A stretch of 64,000 bases of DNA from Diplolepis rosae (Eukaryota > Arthropoda > Insecta > Hymenoptera > Diplolepididae): contig JAPYXD010000700.1 of the NCBI GenBank assembly GCA_030998225.1, positions 186,001 to 250,000 on the forward strand. The letters are read 5' to 3'. Every line of letters begins with the position of its first letter. Within the stretch, counting starts at the first letter, position 1. The translations under genes and the position numbers were made by a program. This document shows, in pieces, positions 50,101-63,704 of the stretch. The notes beneath the pieces are model-generated. The model ran no database searches. It saw only the letters and a list, made by a program, of their open reading frames with translations, and had not been told where the DNA came from.

Positions 50101-52231
50101 CGCATTATCGCGTAATTATGATTGGTAATTACATTACGGGCGTGATGTTCACTAAAAATACAATACCTTTGTAAAAGTATTGTCAATTAAGCTTGTTACG
50201 CATATATCTCACATGTCAATTTAAAATATCTTAAAAATTCTTAAAAATTTTTATTTTCCGGGTTTTCGCGGTTTCAGTATCAGTAATTGCATTATGGAAT
50301 TGCTCTACTATAAATACAATACTTTTGAAAAAGTATTCTCAACTAAGTTTTTTACGCATATATCTTACATGTCAATTCAAAATATCTTAAAAATTGTTTA
50401 AAAATTTTATTTTTCGGGTTTTAGCGGTTTCAGGACCAGTATTTGCATTATGGAATTGCTCTACTGTAAATAAAACACTTTTGAAAAAGTATTTCTAACA
50501 AAGATTTTTAAGCATATATCTTATAGGTCAAATTAAAATATCCAGACAATCTGATTCTTCGCGTTATCGCGTAATTATGATTGGTAGTTACATTACGGGC
50601 GTGATGTTCACTAAAAATACAATACCTTCGTAAAAGTATTGTCAATTAAGTTTTTTACGCATATATCTCAGATGTCGATTTAAAATATCTTAAAAATTGT
50701 TTAAAAATTTTATTTTTCGTGTTTTCGCGGTTTCAGGATCAGTATTTGCATTATGGAATTGCTCTGTTGTAAATAAAATACTTTCGAAAAAGTATTTCTA
50801 ACAATGATTTTTACACATATATCTTGTAGGACAAATTAAAATATCCAGAGAATCTTATTCTTCGCGTTATCGCGTAATTGTGATTGGTAATTTCATTACG
50901 GGAGTGATAATCACTATAAATACAATACTTTAGAAAAAGTATTGTCAACTTAAGTTTTTACCCCTATATCTCACATGTCAATTTAAAATATCTTAAAAAT
51001 TTTTTTAAAAATTTTATTTTTCGGGTTTTCACGTTTTCAGGATCAATAATTTCATTATGGAATTGTTCTACCATAAATAAAATACTTTTGAAAAATTAAT
51101 TCCAGCAGAGATTTTTACGCATATATCTCACATGTCAATTTAAAATATCCAGAGAATTTTATTCTTCGCATTATCGCGTAATTATGATTGGTAATTACAT
51201 TACGGGCGTGATGTTCACTAAAAATACAATACCTTTGTAAAAGTATTGTCAATTAAGCTTGTTACGCATATATCTCACATGTCAGTTTGAAATATATAAA
51301 AATTCTTAAAAATGTTTATTTTCCGGGTTTTCGCGGTATCAGTATCAGTAATTGCATTATGGAATTGCTCTACTATAAATACAATACTTTTGAAAAAGTA
51401 TTCTCAACTGAGTTTTTTACGCATATATCTTACATGTCAATTCAAAATATCTTAAGAATTGTTTACAAATTTTATTTTTCGGGTTTTAGCGGTTTCAGAA
51501 CCAGTATTTGCATTATGGTATTGCTCTACTGTAAATAAAACACTTTTGAAAAAGTATTTCTAACAAAGATTTTTAAGCATATATCTTATAGGTCAAATTA
51601 AAATATCCAGACAATCTGATTCTTCGCGTTATCGCGTAATTATGATTGGTAATTTCATTACGGGCGTGATGTTCACTAAAAATACAATACCTTCGTAAAA
51701 GTATTGTCAATTAAGTTTTTTACGCATATGTCTCAGATGTCGATTTAAAATATCTTAAAAATTGTTTAAAAATTTTATTTTTCGTGTTTTCGCGGTTTCA
51801 GGATCAGTATTTGCATTATGTAATTGCTCTACTATAAATAAAATACTTTCGAAAAAGTATTTCTAACAATGATTTTTACACATATATCTTGTAGGACAAA
51901 TTAAAATATCCAGAGAATCTTATTCTTCGCGTTATTGCATAATTGTGATTGGTAATTACATTACGGGAGTGATAATCACTATAAATAAAATACTCTTGAA
52001 AAAGTAATGTCAACTAAGTTTTTTACGCATGTAACTCACAGGTCAATTAAAAATATCTTAAAAATTATTTAAAAAATTTTATTAATCGGGTTTTCACGTT
52101 TTAAGGATCAATAATTTCATTATGGAATTGTTCTACTATAAATAAAATACTTTTGAAAATGTAATTCCAACAGAGATTTTTACGCATATATCTTACAGCT
52201 CTATTTAAAATATCCAGAGATTTTTATTCTT
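50101..52231 (+). repeat. 1,065-bp seven-monomer higher-order repeat, two copies
   Basis: The marker CGCATTATC lies at 50101, 51167 and 52232, steps of 1066 and 1065 bp. Three N plus four G predict 1065 bp. Each copy includes a G-G pair and shared private forms such as CAATACCTTCGTAAAAG and AGACAATCTGATTC. The following step to 53141 is 909 bp, that is, three NG dimers. Confidence 0.85.
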
Positions 52232-53417
52232 CGCATTATCTCGTAATTATGATTGTTTTTTACATTAGGGGCTTGATGTTCACAAAAAATACAATACCTT
52301 TGTAAAAGTATTGTCAATTAAGCTTGTTACGCATATATCTCACATGTCAATTTAAAATATCTTAAAAATTCTTATAAATTTTTATTTTCCGGGTTTTCGC
52401 GGTTTCAGTATCAGTAATTGCATTATGGAATTGCTCTACTATGAATACAATAATTTGGAAAAAGTATTTCTAACAAAGATTTTTACGCATATATATTATA
52501 GGTCAAATTAAAAAATCCAGAGAATCTTATTCTTCGCGTTATCGCGTAATTATGATTGGTAATTACATTACGGGCGTGATGTTCACTAAAAATACAATAC
52601 CTTTGTAGAAGTATTGTCAATTAAGTTGTTACGCATATATCTCACATGTTAATTCAAAATATCTTAAAAATTATTAAAAATTTTTATTTTTCGGGTTTTC
52701 GCGGTTTCAGTATCAGTATTTGCATTATGGAATTGTTCTACTATAAATACAATAATTTTGAAAAAGTATTTCTAACAAAGATTTTTACGCATACATCTTA
52801 TAGGTCAAATTAAAAAATCCAGAGAATATTTTTCTTCGCGTTATTGCGTAATTGTGATTGGTAATTACATTACGGGAGTGATGTTCACTATAAATAAAAT
52901 ACTTTTGAAAAAGTATTGTCAACTTAGGTTTTTACGCATATATTTCACATGTGAATTCAAAATATCTTAAAAATTTTTTTAAAAATTTTATTTTTCGGGT
53001 TTTCACGTTTTCACGATCAATAATTTCATTATGGACTTGATCTACTATGAACAAAATACTTTTGAAAAAGTAATTCCAACAGAGATTTTTACGCATATAT
53101 CTTACAGGTCTATTTAAAATATCCAGAGAATTTTAATCTTCGCATTATCGCGTAATTATGATTGGTAATTACATTACGGGCGTGATCTTCACTAAAAATA
53201 CAATACCTTTGTAAAAGTATTGTCAATTAAGCTTGTTACGCATATATCTCACATGTCAATTTAAAATATCTTAAAAATTCTTAAAACTTTTTATTTTCCG
53301 GGTTTTCTCGTTTTCAGTATCAGTATTTGCATTACGGAATTGCTCTACTATAAATACAATTCTTTTCAAAAAGTATTTCTAACAATGATTTTTACGCATA
53401 CATCTTATAGGTCAAAT

Positions 53418-54880
53418 TAAAAAATCCAGAGAATATTTTTCTTCGCGTTATTGCGTAATTGTGATTGGTAATTACATTACGGGAGTGATGTTCACTATAA
53501 ATACAGTACTTTTGAAAAAGTATTGTCAACTTAGGTTTTTACGCATATATTTCACATGTCAATTTGAAATATCTTAAAAATTTTTTTAAAAAATTTCATT
53601 TTTCGGGTTTTCGCGTTTTCAGGATTAGTAATGGCATTATGGAATTGCTCGACTATGAATACAATAATTTTGAAAAAGTATTTCTAACAAAGATTTTTAC
53701 GCATATATCTTGTAGGTCAAATTAAAATATCCAGAGAATCTTATTCTTCGCGTTATCGCGTAATTATGATTGGTAATTACATTACGGGCGTGATGTTCAC
53801 TAAAAATACAATACCTTTGTAAAAGTATTGTCAATTAAGCTTGTTACGCATATATCTCACATGTCAATTTAAAATATCTTAAAAATTCTTAAAAATTTTT
53901 ATTTACCGGGTTTTCGCGGTTTCAGTATCAGTGTTTGCATTATGGAATTGCTCTACTATAAATACAATACTTTTCAAAAAGTATTTCTAACAAAGATTTT
54001 TACGCATACATCTTATAGGTCAAATTAAAAAATCCAGAGAATCTTATTCTTCGCGTTATCGCGTAATTGTGATTGGTAATTACATTACGGGAGTGATGTT
54101 CACTATAAATACAATACTTTTGAAAAAGTATTGTCATCTTAGGTTTTTACGCATATATTTCACATGTCAATTTGAAATATCTTAAAAATTTTTTTAAAAA
54201 ATTTCATTTTTCGGGTTTTCGCGTTTTCAGGATTAGTAATGGCATTATGGAATTGCTCTGTTATGAATACAATAATTTTGAAAAAGTATTTCTAACAAAG
54301 ATTTTTACGCATATATCTTGTAGGTCAAATTAAAATATCCAGAGAATCTTATTCTTCGCGTTATCGCGTAATTATGATAGATAATTACATAACTCGCATG
54401 AACTTCACTAAAAATACAATACCTGTGTAAAAGTATTGTCAATTAAACTTGTTACGCCGATATCTCAGATGTCAATTTAAAATATCTTAAAAATTCTTAA
54501 AACTTTTTATTTTCCGGGTTTTCTCGTTTTCAGTATCAGTATTTGCATTATGGAATTGCTCTACTATAAATACAATTCTTTTCAAAAAGTATTTCTAACA
54601 ATGATTTTTACGCATACATCTTATAGGTCAAATTAAAAAATCCAGAGAATATTTTTCTTCGCGTTATTGCGTAATTGTGATTGGTAATTACATTACGGGA
54701 GTGATGTTCACTATAAATACAGTACTTTTGAAAAAGTATTGTCAACTTAGGTTTTTACGCATATATTTCACATGTCAATTTGAAATATCTTAAAAATTTT
54801 TTTAAAAAATTTCATTTTTCGGGTTTTCGCGTTTTCAGGATTAGTAATGGCATTATGGGATTGCTCTACTATAAATACAA
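53418..54880 (+). repeat. Remote duplicate of 62.24-63.70 kb
   Basis: This matches 62242-63704 at an offset of about 8,823 bp. Anchors include the variant AAATACAGTACTTTTG, the TCAGTGTTTGCATTATGG G tail (near 53.93 and 62.75 kb), GGATTAGTAATGGCATTATGG and TACAATTCTTTTC (54571 and 63395). Confidence 0.87.
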
Positions 54881-57800
54881 TAATTTTGAAAAAGTATTTC
54901 TAACAAAGATTTTTACGCATATATCTTATAGGTCAAATTAAAATATCAAGAGAATCTTATTCTTCGCGTTATCGCGTAATTATGATTGGTAATTACATTA
55001 CGGGCGTGATGTTCACTAAGAATACAATACTTTTGAAAAAGTATTTCTAACAAATATTGTTATGCATATATCTTATAGGTCAAATTAAAAAATGCAGAGT
55101 ATCTTATTCTTCGCGTTATCGCGTAATTATGATTGGTAATTACATTACGGGCGTGATGTTCACTAAAAATACAATACTTTTGAGAAAGTAATTCTAACAA
55201 AGATTTTTATCCATATATCTTATAGGTCAAATTAAAAAATGCAGAGTATCTTATTCATCGCGTTATCGCGTAATTATGATTGGTAATTACATTACGGGCG
55301 TGATGTTCACTAAAAATACAATACTTTTGAAAAAGTATTTCTAACAAAGATTTTTATGCATATATCTTATAGGTCAAATTAAAAAATCAAGAGTATCTTA
55401 TTCTTCGCGTTATCGCGTAATTATGATTGGTAATTATATTACGGGAGTGATGTTCACTATAAATAAAATACTCTTGAAAAAGTATTGTCAACTAAGTTTT
55501 TTACGCATATATCTCACATGTCAATTTAAAATATGTTAAAAATTTTTTTAAAAATTTTATTTTTCCGGTTTTCACGTTTTAAGGATCAATAATTTCATTA
55601 TGGAATTGTTCTACTATTAATAAAATACTTTTGAAAAAGTAATTCCAACAGAGAATTTTACGCATATATCGTATAGGTCAAATTAAAATATCAAGAGAAT
55701 CTTATTCTTCGCGTTATCGCGTAATTATGATTGGTAATTACATTACGGGCGTGATGTTCACTAAAAATACAATACTTTTGAAAAAGTAATTCTAACAAAG
55801 TTTTTTATCCATATATCTTATAGGTCAAATTAAAAAATGCAGAGTATCTTATTCTTCGCGTTATCGCGTAATTATGATTGGTAATTACATTACGGGCGTG
55901 ATGTTCACTAAAAATACAATACTTTTGAGAAAGTAATTCTAACAAAGATTTTTATCCATATATCTTATAGGTCAAATTAAAAAATGCAGAGTATCTTATT
56001 CATCGCGTTATCGCGTAATTATGATTGGTAATTACATTACGGGCGTGATGTTCACTAAAAATACAATACTTTTGAAAAAGTATTTCTAACAAAGATTTTT
56101 ATGCATATATCTTATAGGTCAAATTAAAAAATCAAGAGTATCTTATTCTTCGCGTTATCGCGTAATTATGATTGGTAATTATATTACGGGAGTGATGTTC
56201 ACTATAAATAAAATACTCTTGAAAAAGTAATTCTAACAAGGAATTTTATGCATATATCTTATAGGTCAAATTAAAAAATCAAGAGTATCTTATTCTTCGC
56301 GTTATCGCGTAATTATGATTGGTAATTATATTACGGGAGTGATGTTCACTATAAATAAAATACTCTTGAAAAAGTATTGTCAACTAAGTTTTTTACACAT
56401 ATATCTCACATGTCAATTCAAAATATCTTAAAAGTTGTTTAAAAATTTTATTTTTCGGGTTTTCGCGGTTTCAGGATCAGTATTTGCATTATGGAATTGC
56501 ACTACCATAAATAAAACACTTTTGAAAAATTATTTCTAACAAAGATTTTTAAGCATATATCTTATAGGTCAAATTAAAATATCAAGAGAATCTTATTCTT
56601 CGCGTTATCGCGTAATTATGATTGGTAATTACATTACGGGCGTGATGTTCACTAAAAATACAATACTTTTGAAAAAGTAATTCTAACAAGGAATTTTATG
56701 CATATATCTTATAGGTCAAATTAAAATATCAAGAGAATCTTATTCTTCGCGTTATCGCGTAATTATGATTGGTAATTACATTACGGGCGTGATGTTCACT
56801 AAAAATACAATACTTTTGAAAAAGTAATTCTAACAAGGAATTTTATGCATATATCTTATAGGTCAAATTAAAATATCAAGAGAATCTTATTCTTCGCGTT
56901 ATCGCGTAATTATGATTGGTAATTTCATTACGGGCGTGATGTTCACTAAGAATACAATACTTTTGAAAAAGTATTTCTAACAAAGATTTTTATGCATATA
57001 TCTTATAGGTCAAATTAAAAAATCAAGAGTATCTTATTCTTCTCGTTATCGCGTAATTATGATTGGTAATTATATTACGGGAGAGATGTTCACTATAAAT
57101 AAAATACTCTTGAAAAAGTATTGTCAACTAAGTTTTTTACACATATATCTCACATGTCAATTCAAAATATCTTAAAAGTTGTTTAAAAATTTTATTTTTC
57201 GGGTTTTCGCGGTTTCAGGATCAGTATTTGCATTATGGAATTGCACTACCATAAATAAAACCCTTTTGAAAAATTATTTCTAACAAAGATTTTTAAGCAT
57301 ATATCTTATAGGTCATATTAAAATATCAAGAGAATCTTATTCTTCGCGTTATCGCGTAATTATGATTGGTAATTACATTACGGGCGTGATGTTCACTAAA
57401 AATACAATACTTTTGAAAAAGTAATTCTAACAAGGAATTTTATGCATATATCTTATAGGTCAAATTAAAATATCAAGAGAATCTTATTCTTCGCGTTATC
57501 GCGTAATTATGATTGGTAATTACATTACGGGCGTGATGTTCACTAAAAATACAATACTTTTGAAAAAGTAATTCTAACAAGGAATTTTATGCATATATCT
57601 TATAGGTCAAATTAAAAAATGGAGAGCATCTTATTCTTCGCGTTATCGCGTAATTATGATTGGTAATTACATTACGGGCGTGATGTTCACTAAAAATACA
57701 ATACTTTTGAGAAAGTATTTCTAACAAAGATTTTTACGCATATATCTTATAGGTCAAATTAAAATATCAAGAGAATCTTATTCTTCGCGTTATCGCGTAA

Positions 57801-58401
57801 TTATGATTGGTAATTACATTACGGGCGTGATGTTCACTAAGAATACAATACTTTTGAAAAAGTATTTCTAACAAAGATTTTTATGCATATATCTTATAGG
57901 TCAAATTAAAAAATGCAGAGTATCTTATTCTTCGCGTTATCGCGTAATTATGATTGGTAATTACATTACAGGCGTGATGTTCACTAAAAATACAATACTT
58001 TTGAAAAAGTATTTCTAACAAAGATTTTTATGCATATATCTTATAGGTCAAATTAAAAAATCAAGAGTATCTTATTCTTCGCGTTATCGCGTAATTATGA
58101 TTGGTAATTATATTACGGGAGTGATGTTCACTATAAATAAAATACTCTTGAAAAAGTATTGTCAACTATGTTTTTTACACATATATCTCACATGTCAATT
58201 GAAAATATCTTAAAAATTTTTTAAAAAATTTTATTTTTCGGGTTTGACGTTTTCAGGATCAATAATTTCATTATGTAATTGTTCTACTATAAATAAAATA
58301 CTTTTGAAAAAGTAATTCCAACAGAGAATTTTACGCATATATCGTATAGGTCAAATTAAAATATCAAGAGAATCTTATTCTTCGCGTTATCGCGTAATTA
58401 T

Positions 58402-59872
58402 GATTGGTAATTACATTACGGGCGTGATGTTCACTAAAAATACAATACTTTTGAAAAAGTAATTCTAACAAAGATTTTTATCCATATATCTTATAGGTCA
58501 AATTAAAAAATCCAGAGTATCTTATTCTTCGCGTTATCGCGTAATTATGATTGGTAATTACATTACGGGCGTGATGTTCACTAAAAATACAATACTTTTG
58601 AAAAAGTAATTCTAACAAGGAATTTTATGCATATATCTTATAGGTCAAATTAAAATATCAAGAGAATCTTATTCTTCGCGTTATCGCGTAATTATGATTG
58701 GTAATTACATTACGGGCGTGATGTTCACTAAGAATACAATACTTTTGAAAAAGTATTTCTAACAAAGATTTTTATGCATATATCTTATAGGTCAAATTAA
58801 AAAATGCAGAGTATCTTATTCTTCGCGTTATCGCGTAATTATGATTGGTAATTACATTACGGGCGTGATGTTCACTAAAAATACAATACTTTTGAAAAAG
58901 TATTTCTAACAAAGATTTTTATGCATATATCTTATAGGTCAAATTAAAAAATCAAGAGTATCTTATTCTTCGCGTTATCGCCTAATTATGATTGGTAATT
59001 ACATTACGGGCGTGATGTTCACTAAGAATACAATACTTTTGAAAAAGTATTTCTAACAAAGATTTTTATGCATATATCTTATAGGTCAAATTAAAAAATG
59101 CAGAGCATCTTATTCTTCGCGTTATCGCGTAATTATGATTGGTAATTACATTACGGGCGTGATGTTCACTAAAAATACAATACTTTTGAAAAAGTAATTC
59201 TAACAAGGAATTTTATGCATATATCTTATAGGTCAAATTAAAATATCAAGAGAATCTTATTCTTCGCGTTATCGCGTAATTATGATTGGTAATTACATTA
59301 CGGGCGTGATGTTCACTAAAAATAAAATACTTTTGAAAAAGTAATTCTAACAAGGAATTTTATGCATATATCTTATAGGTCAAATTAAAAAATGGAGAGC
59401 ATCTTATTCTTCGCGTTATCGCGTAATTATGATTGGTAATTACATTACGGGCGTGATGTTCACTAAAAATACAATACTTTTGAGAAAGTATTTCTAACAA
59501 AGATTTTTACGCATATATCTTATAGGTCAAATTAAAATATCAAGAGAATCTTATTCTTCGCGTTATCGCGTAATTATGATTGGTAATTACATTACGGGCG
59601 TGATGTTCACTAAGAATACAATACTTTTGAAAAAGTATTTCTAACAAAGTTTTTTATGCATATATCTTATAGGTCAAATTAAAAAATGCAGAGTATCTTA
59701 TTCTTCGCGATATCGCGTAATTATGATTGGTAATTACATTACGGGCGTGATGTTCACTAAAAATACAATACTTTTGAAAAAGTATTTCTAATAAAGATTT
59801 TTATGCATATATCTTATAGGTCAAATTAAAAAATCAAGAGTATCTTATTCTTCGCGTTATCGCGTAATTATG
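58402..59872 (+). repeat. Run of 11 consecutive N monomers
   Basis: The GATTGG motifs at 58402 and 59872 are exactly ten 147-bp periods apart, with no G tail between. Much of this run is the duplicate of part of the 19-N run at 41.8-44.4 kb. Confidence 0.92.
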
Positions 59873-59908
59873 ATTGGTAATTATATTACGGGAGTGATGT
59901 TCACTATA
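58668..59908 (+). repeat. Remote duplicate of 42.62-43.86 kb
   Basis: This is the partner of the 42.62-43.86 kb segment at an offset of 16,048 bp. The match ends near 59908, where this copy continues into ATAAAATACTCTTG and a G monomer while the other continues into more N. Confidence 0.88.
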
Positions 59909-60579
59909 AATAAAATACTCTTGAAAAAGTATTGTCAACTATGTTTTTTACACATATATCTCACATGTCAATTGAAAATATCTTAAAAATTTTTTAAAAA
60001 ATTTAATTTTTCGGGTTTTCACGTTTTCAGGATCAATAATTTCATTATGTAATTGTTCTACTATAAATAAAATACTTTTGAAAAATTATTTCTAACAAAG
60101 ATTTTTAAGCATATATCTTATAGGTCAAATTAAAATATCAAGAGAATCTTATTCTTCGCGTTATCGCGTAATTATGATTGGTAATTACATTACGGGCGTG
60201 ATGTTCACTAAAAATACAATACTTTTGAAAAAGTAATTCTAACAAAGATTTTTATCCATATATCTTATAGGTCAAATTAAAAAATCCAGAGTATCTTATT
60301 CTTCGCGTTATCGCGTAATTATGATTGGTAATTACATTACGGGAGTGATGTTCACTATAAATAAAATACTCTTGAAAAAGTATTGTCAACTAAGTTTTTT
60401 ACACATATATCTCACATGTCAATTAAAAATATCTTAAAAGTTGTTTAAAAATTTTATTTTTCGGGTTTTCGCGGTTTCAGGATCAGTATTTGCATTATGT
60501 AATTGTTCTACTATAAATAAAATACTTTTGAAAAATTATTTCTAACAAAGATTTTTAAGCATATATCTTATAGGTCAAA

Positions 60580-62031
60580 TTAAAATATGAAGAGAATCTT
60601 ATTCTTCGCGTTATCGCGTAATTATGATTGGTAATTACATTACGGGCGTGATGTTCACTAAAGATACAATACCTTTGTAAAAGTATTGCATATAAGCTTT
60701 TTACGCCTATATCTCACATGTCAATTTAAAATATCTTAAAAATTCTTAAAAATTTTATTTTTCGGGTTTTCGCGGTTTCACGATCAGTAATTGCATTATG
60801 GAATTGCTCTACTATAAATACATTACTTTTGAAAAAGTATTGTCAACTTAGGTTTTTACGCATATATCTTACATGTCAATTTGAAATATCTTAAAAATTT
60901 TTTCAAAAATTTTATTTTTCGGGTTTTCACGTTTTCAGGATCAATAACTTCATTATGGAATTGTTCTACTATAAATAAAATACTTTTGAAAAAGTAATTC
61001 CAACAGAGATTTTTACGCATATATCGTATAGGTCAAATTAAAATATCAAGAGAATCTTATTCTTCGCGTTATCGCGTAATTATGATTGGTAATTACATTA
61101 CGGGCGTGATGTTCACTAAAAATACAATACTTTTGAAAAAGTAATTCTAACAAAGATTTTTATCCATATATCTTATAGGTCAAATTAGAAAATCCAGAGT
61201 ATCTTATTCTTCGCGTTATCGCGTAATTATGATTGGTAATTACATTACGGGCGTGATGTTCACTAAAAATACAATACTTTTGAAAAAGTAATTCTAACAA
61301 AGATTTTTATCCATATATCTTATAGGTCAAATTAAAAAATCCAGAGTATCTTATTCTTCGCGTTATCGCGTAATTATGATTGGTAATTACATTACGGGCG
61401 TGATGTTCACTATAAATAAAATACTCTTGAAAAAGTATTGTCAACTAAGTTTTTTACTCATATATCTCACATGTCAATTCAAAATATCTTAAAAATTGTT
61501 TAAAAATTTTATTTTTCGGGTTTTCGCGGTTTCAGTATCAGTATTTGCATTATGGAATTGCTCTACTATAAATACAATACTTTTCAAAAAGTATTTCTAA
61601 CAAAGATTTTTACGCATACATTTTATAGGTCAAATTAAAATATCCAGAGAATCTTATTCTTCGCGTTATCGCGTAATTGTGATTGGTAATTACATTACGG
61701 GAGTGATGTTCACTATAAATACAATACTTTTAAAAAAGTATTGTCAACTTAGGTTTTTACGCATATATCTCACATGTCAATTTGAAATATCTTAACAATT
61801 GTTTAAAAATTTCATTTTTCGGGTTTTCGCGATTTCAGGACCAGTATTTGCATTATGGAATTGCTCTTCTATAAATACAATACTTTTCAAAAAGTATTTC
61901 TAACAAAGATTTTTACGCATATATCTTATAGGTCAAATTAAAATATCAAGAGAATCTTATTCTTCGCGTTATCGCGTAATTATGATTGGTAATTACATTA
62001 CGGGCGTGATGTTCACTATAAATACAATACT
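60580..62031 (+). repeat. Remote duplicate of 44.67-46.27 kb
   Basis: This is the partner of the 44.67-46.27 kb segment, shorter by about one N monomer. The match ends near 62031, where this copy continues CTTTTGAAAAAGTATTGTC and the other CTTTTCAAAAAGTATTTC. Confidence 0.9.
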
Positions 62032-62241
62032 TTTGAAAAAGTATTGTCAACTTAGGTTTTTACGCATATATCTCACATGTCAATTTGAAATATCTTAACA
62101 ATTGTTTAAAAATTTTATTTTTCGGGTTTTCGCGGTTTCAGGATCAGTATTTGCATTATGGAATTGCACTACAATAAATAAAACACTTTTGAAAAATTAT
62201 TTCTAACAAAGATTTTTAAACATATATCTTATAGGTCAAAT

Positions 62242-63704
62242 TAAAAAATCCAGAGAATATTTTTCTTCGCGTTATTGCGTAATTGTGATTGGTAATTACA
62301 TTACGGGAGTGATGTTCACTATAAATACAGTACTTTTGAAAAAGTATTGTCAACTTAGGTTTTTACGCATATATATCACATGTCAATTTGAAATATCTTA
62401 AAAATTTTTTTAAAAATTTCATTTTTCGGGTTTTCGCGTTTTCAGGATTAGTAATGGCATTATGGAATTGCTCGACTATGAATACAATAATTTTGAAAAA
62501 GTATTTCTAACAAAGATTTTTACGCATATATCTTGTAGGTCAAATTAAAATATCCAGAGAATCTTATTCTTCGCGTTATCGCGTAATTATGATTGGTAAT
62601 TACATTACGGGCGTGATGTTCACTAAAAATACAATACCTTTGTAAAAGTATTGTCAATTAAGCTTGTTACGCATATATCTCACATGTCAATTTAAAATAT
62701 CTTAAAAAATCTTAAAAATTTTTATTTACCGGGTTTTCGCGGTTTCAGTATCAGTGTTTGCATTATGGAATTGCTCTACTATAAATACAATACTTTTCAA
62801 AAAGTATTTCTAACAAAGATTTTTACGCATACATCTTATAGGTCAAATTAAAATATCCAGAGAATCTTATTCTTCGCGTTATCGCGTAATTGTGATTGGT
62901 AATTACACTACGGGAGTGATGTTCACTATAAATACAGTACTTTTGAAAAAGTATTGTCAACTTAGGTTTTTACGCATATATTTCACATGTCAATTTGAAA
63001 TATCTTAAAAATTTTTTTAAAAAATTTCATTTTTCGGGTTTTCGCGTTTTCAGGATTAGTAATGGCATTATGGAATTGCTCGACTATGAATACAATAATT
63101 TTGAAAAAGTATTTCTAACAAAGATTTTTACGCATATATCTTGTAGGTCAAATTAAAATATCCAGAGAATCTTATTCTTCGCGTTATCGCGTAATTATGA
63201 TTGGTAATTACATTACGGGCTTGATCTTCACTAAAAATACAATACCTTTGTAAAAGTATCGTCAATTAAACTTGTTACGCATATATCTCACATGTCTATT
63301 CAAAATATCTTAAAAATTTATTAAAACTTTTTATTTTCCGGGTTTTCTCGTTTTCAGTATCAGTATTTGCATTATGGAATTGCTCTACTATAAATACAAT
63401 TCTTTTCAAAAAGTATTTCTAACAATGATTTTTACGCATACATCTTATAGGTCAAATTAAAAAATCCAGAGAATATTTTTCTTCGCGTTATTGCGTAATT
63501 GTGATTGGTAATTACATTACGGGAGTGATGTTCACTATAAATACAGTACTTTTGAAAAAGTATTGTCAACTTAGGTTTTTACGCATATATTTCACATGTC
63601 AATTTGAAATATCTTAAAAATTTTTTTAAAAAATTTCATTTTTCGGGTTTTCGCGTTTTCAGGATTAGTAATGGCATTATGGAATTGCTCTACTATGAAT
63701 ACAA
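62242..63704 (+). repeat. Remote duplicate of 53.42-54.88 kb
   Basis: This is the partner of the 53.42-54.88 kb segment. It lacks the heavily altered N tail seen at about 54.38 kb in the other copy; here that N reads GATTGGTAATTACATTACGG, so the damage occurred after duplication or was corrected here. Confidence 0.87.

Larger units (their letters stand above)
49471..54880 (+). repeat. Array block E: more divergent, G-rich part of the array
   Basis: N and G mostly alternate, with G-G pairs near 49.8, 50.3 and 51.35 kb. Copies differ from one another more than elsewhere. Characteristic N variants carry ATTCCAACAGAGATTTTTAC, GGTCTATTTAAAATATCC and CTTCGCATTATCGCG; the same variants occur in the 37-41 kb higher-order repeat. 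No gene is present. Confidence 0.87.
54881..60340 (+). repeat. Array block F: N-rich part with short higher-order repeats
   Basis: Runs of N are separated by single G units. A unit of about 745 bp (four N plus one G) repeats at about 55.25 and 56.00 kb, marked by CTTATTCATCGCG. A related 744-bp step separates TTTTACACATATATC at 56391 and 57135. N runs of six (57364-58099) and eleven (58402-59872) monomers are exactly phased at 147 bp. No gene is present. Confidence 0.88.

Noticed and set aside
51287..51538. Open frame of 83 codons in the divergent G-G region
   Set aside because: It spans two G monomers that happen to have lost in-frame stops. Neighbouring copies of the same sequence contain stops.
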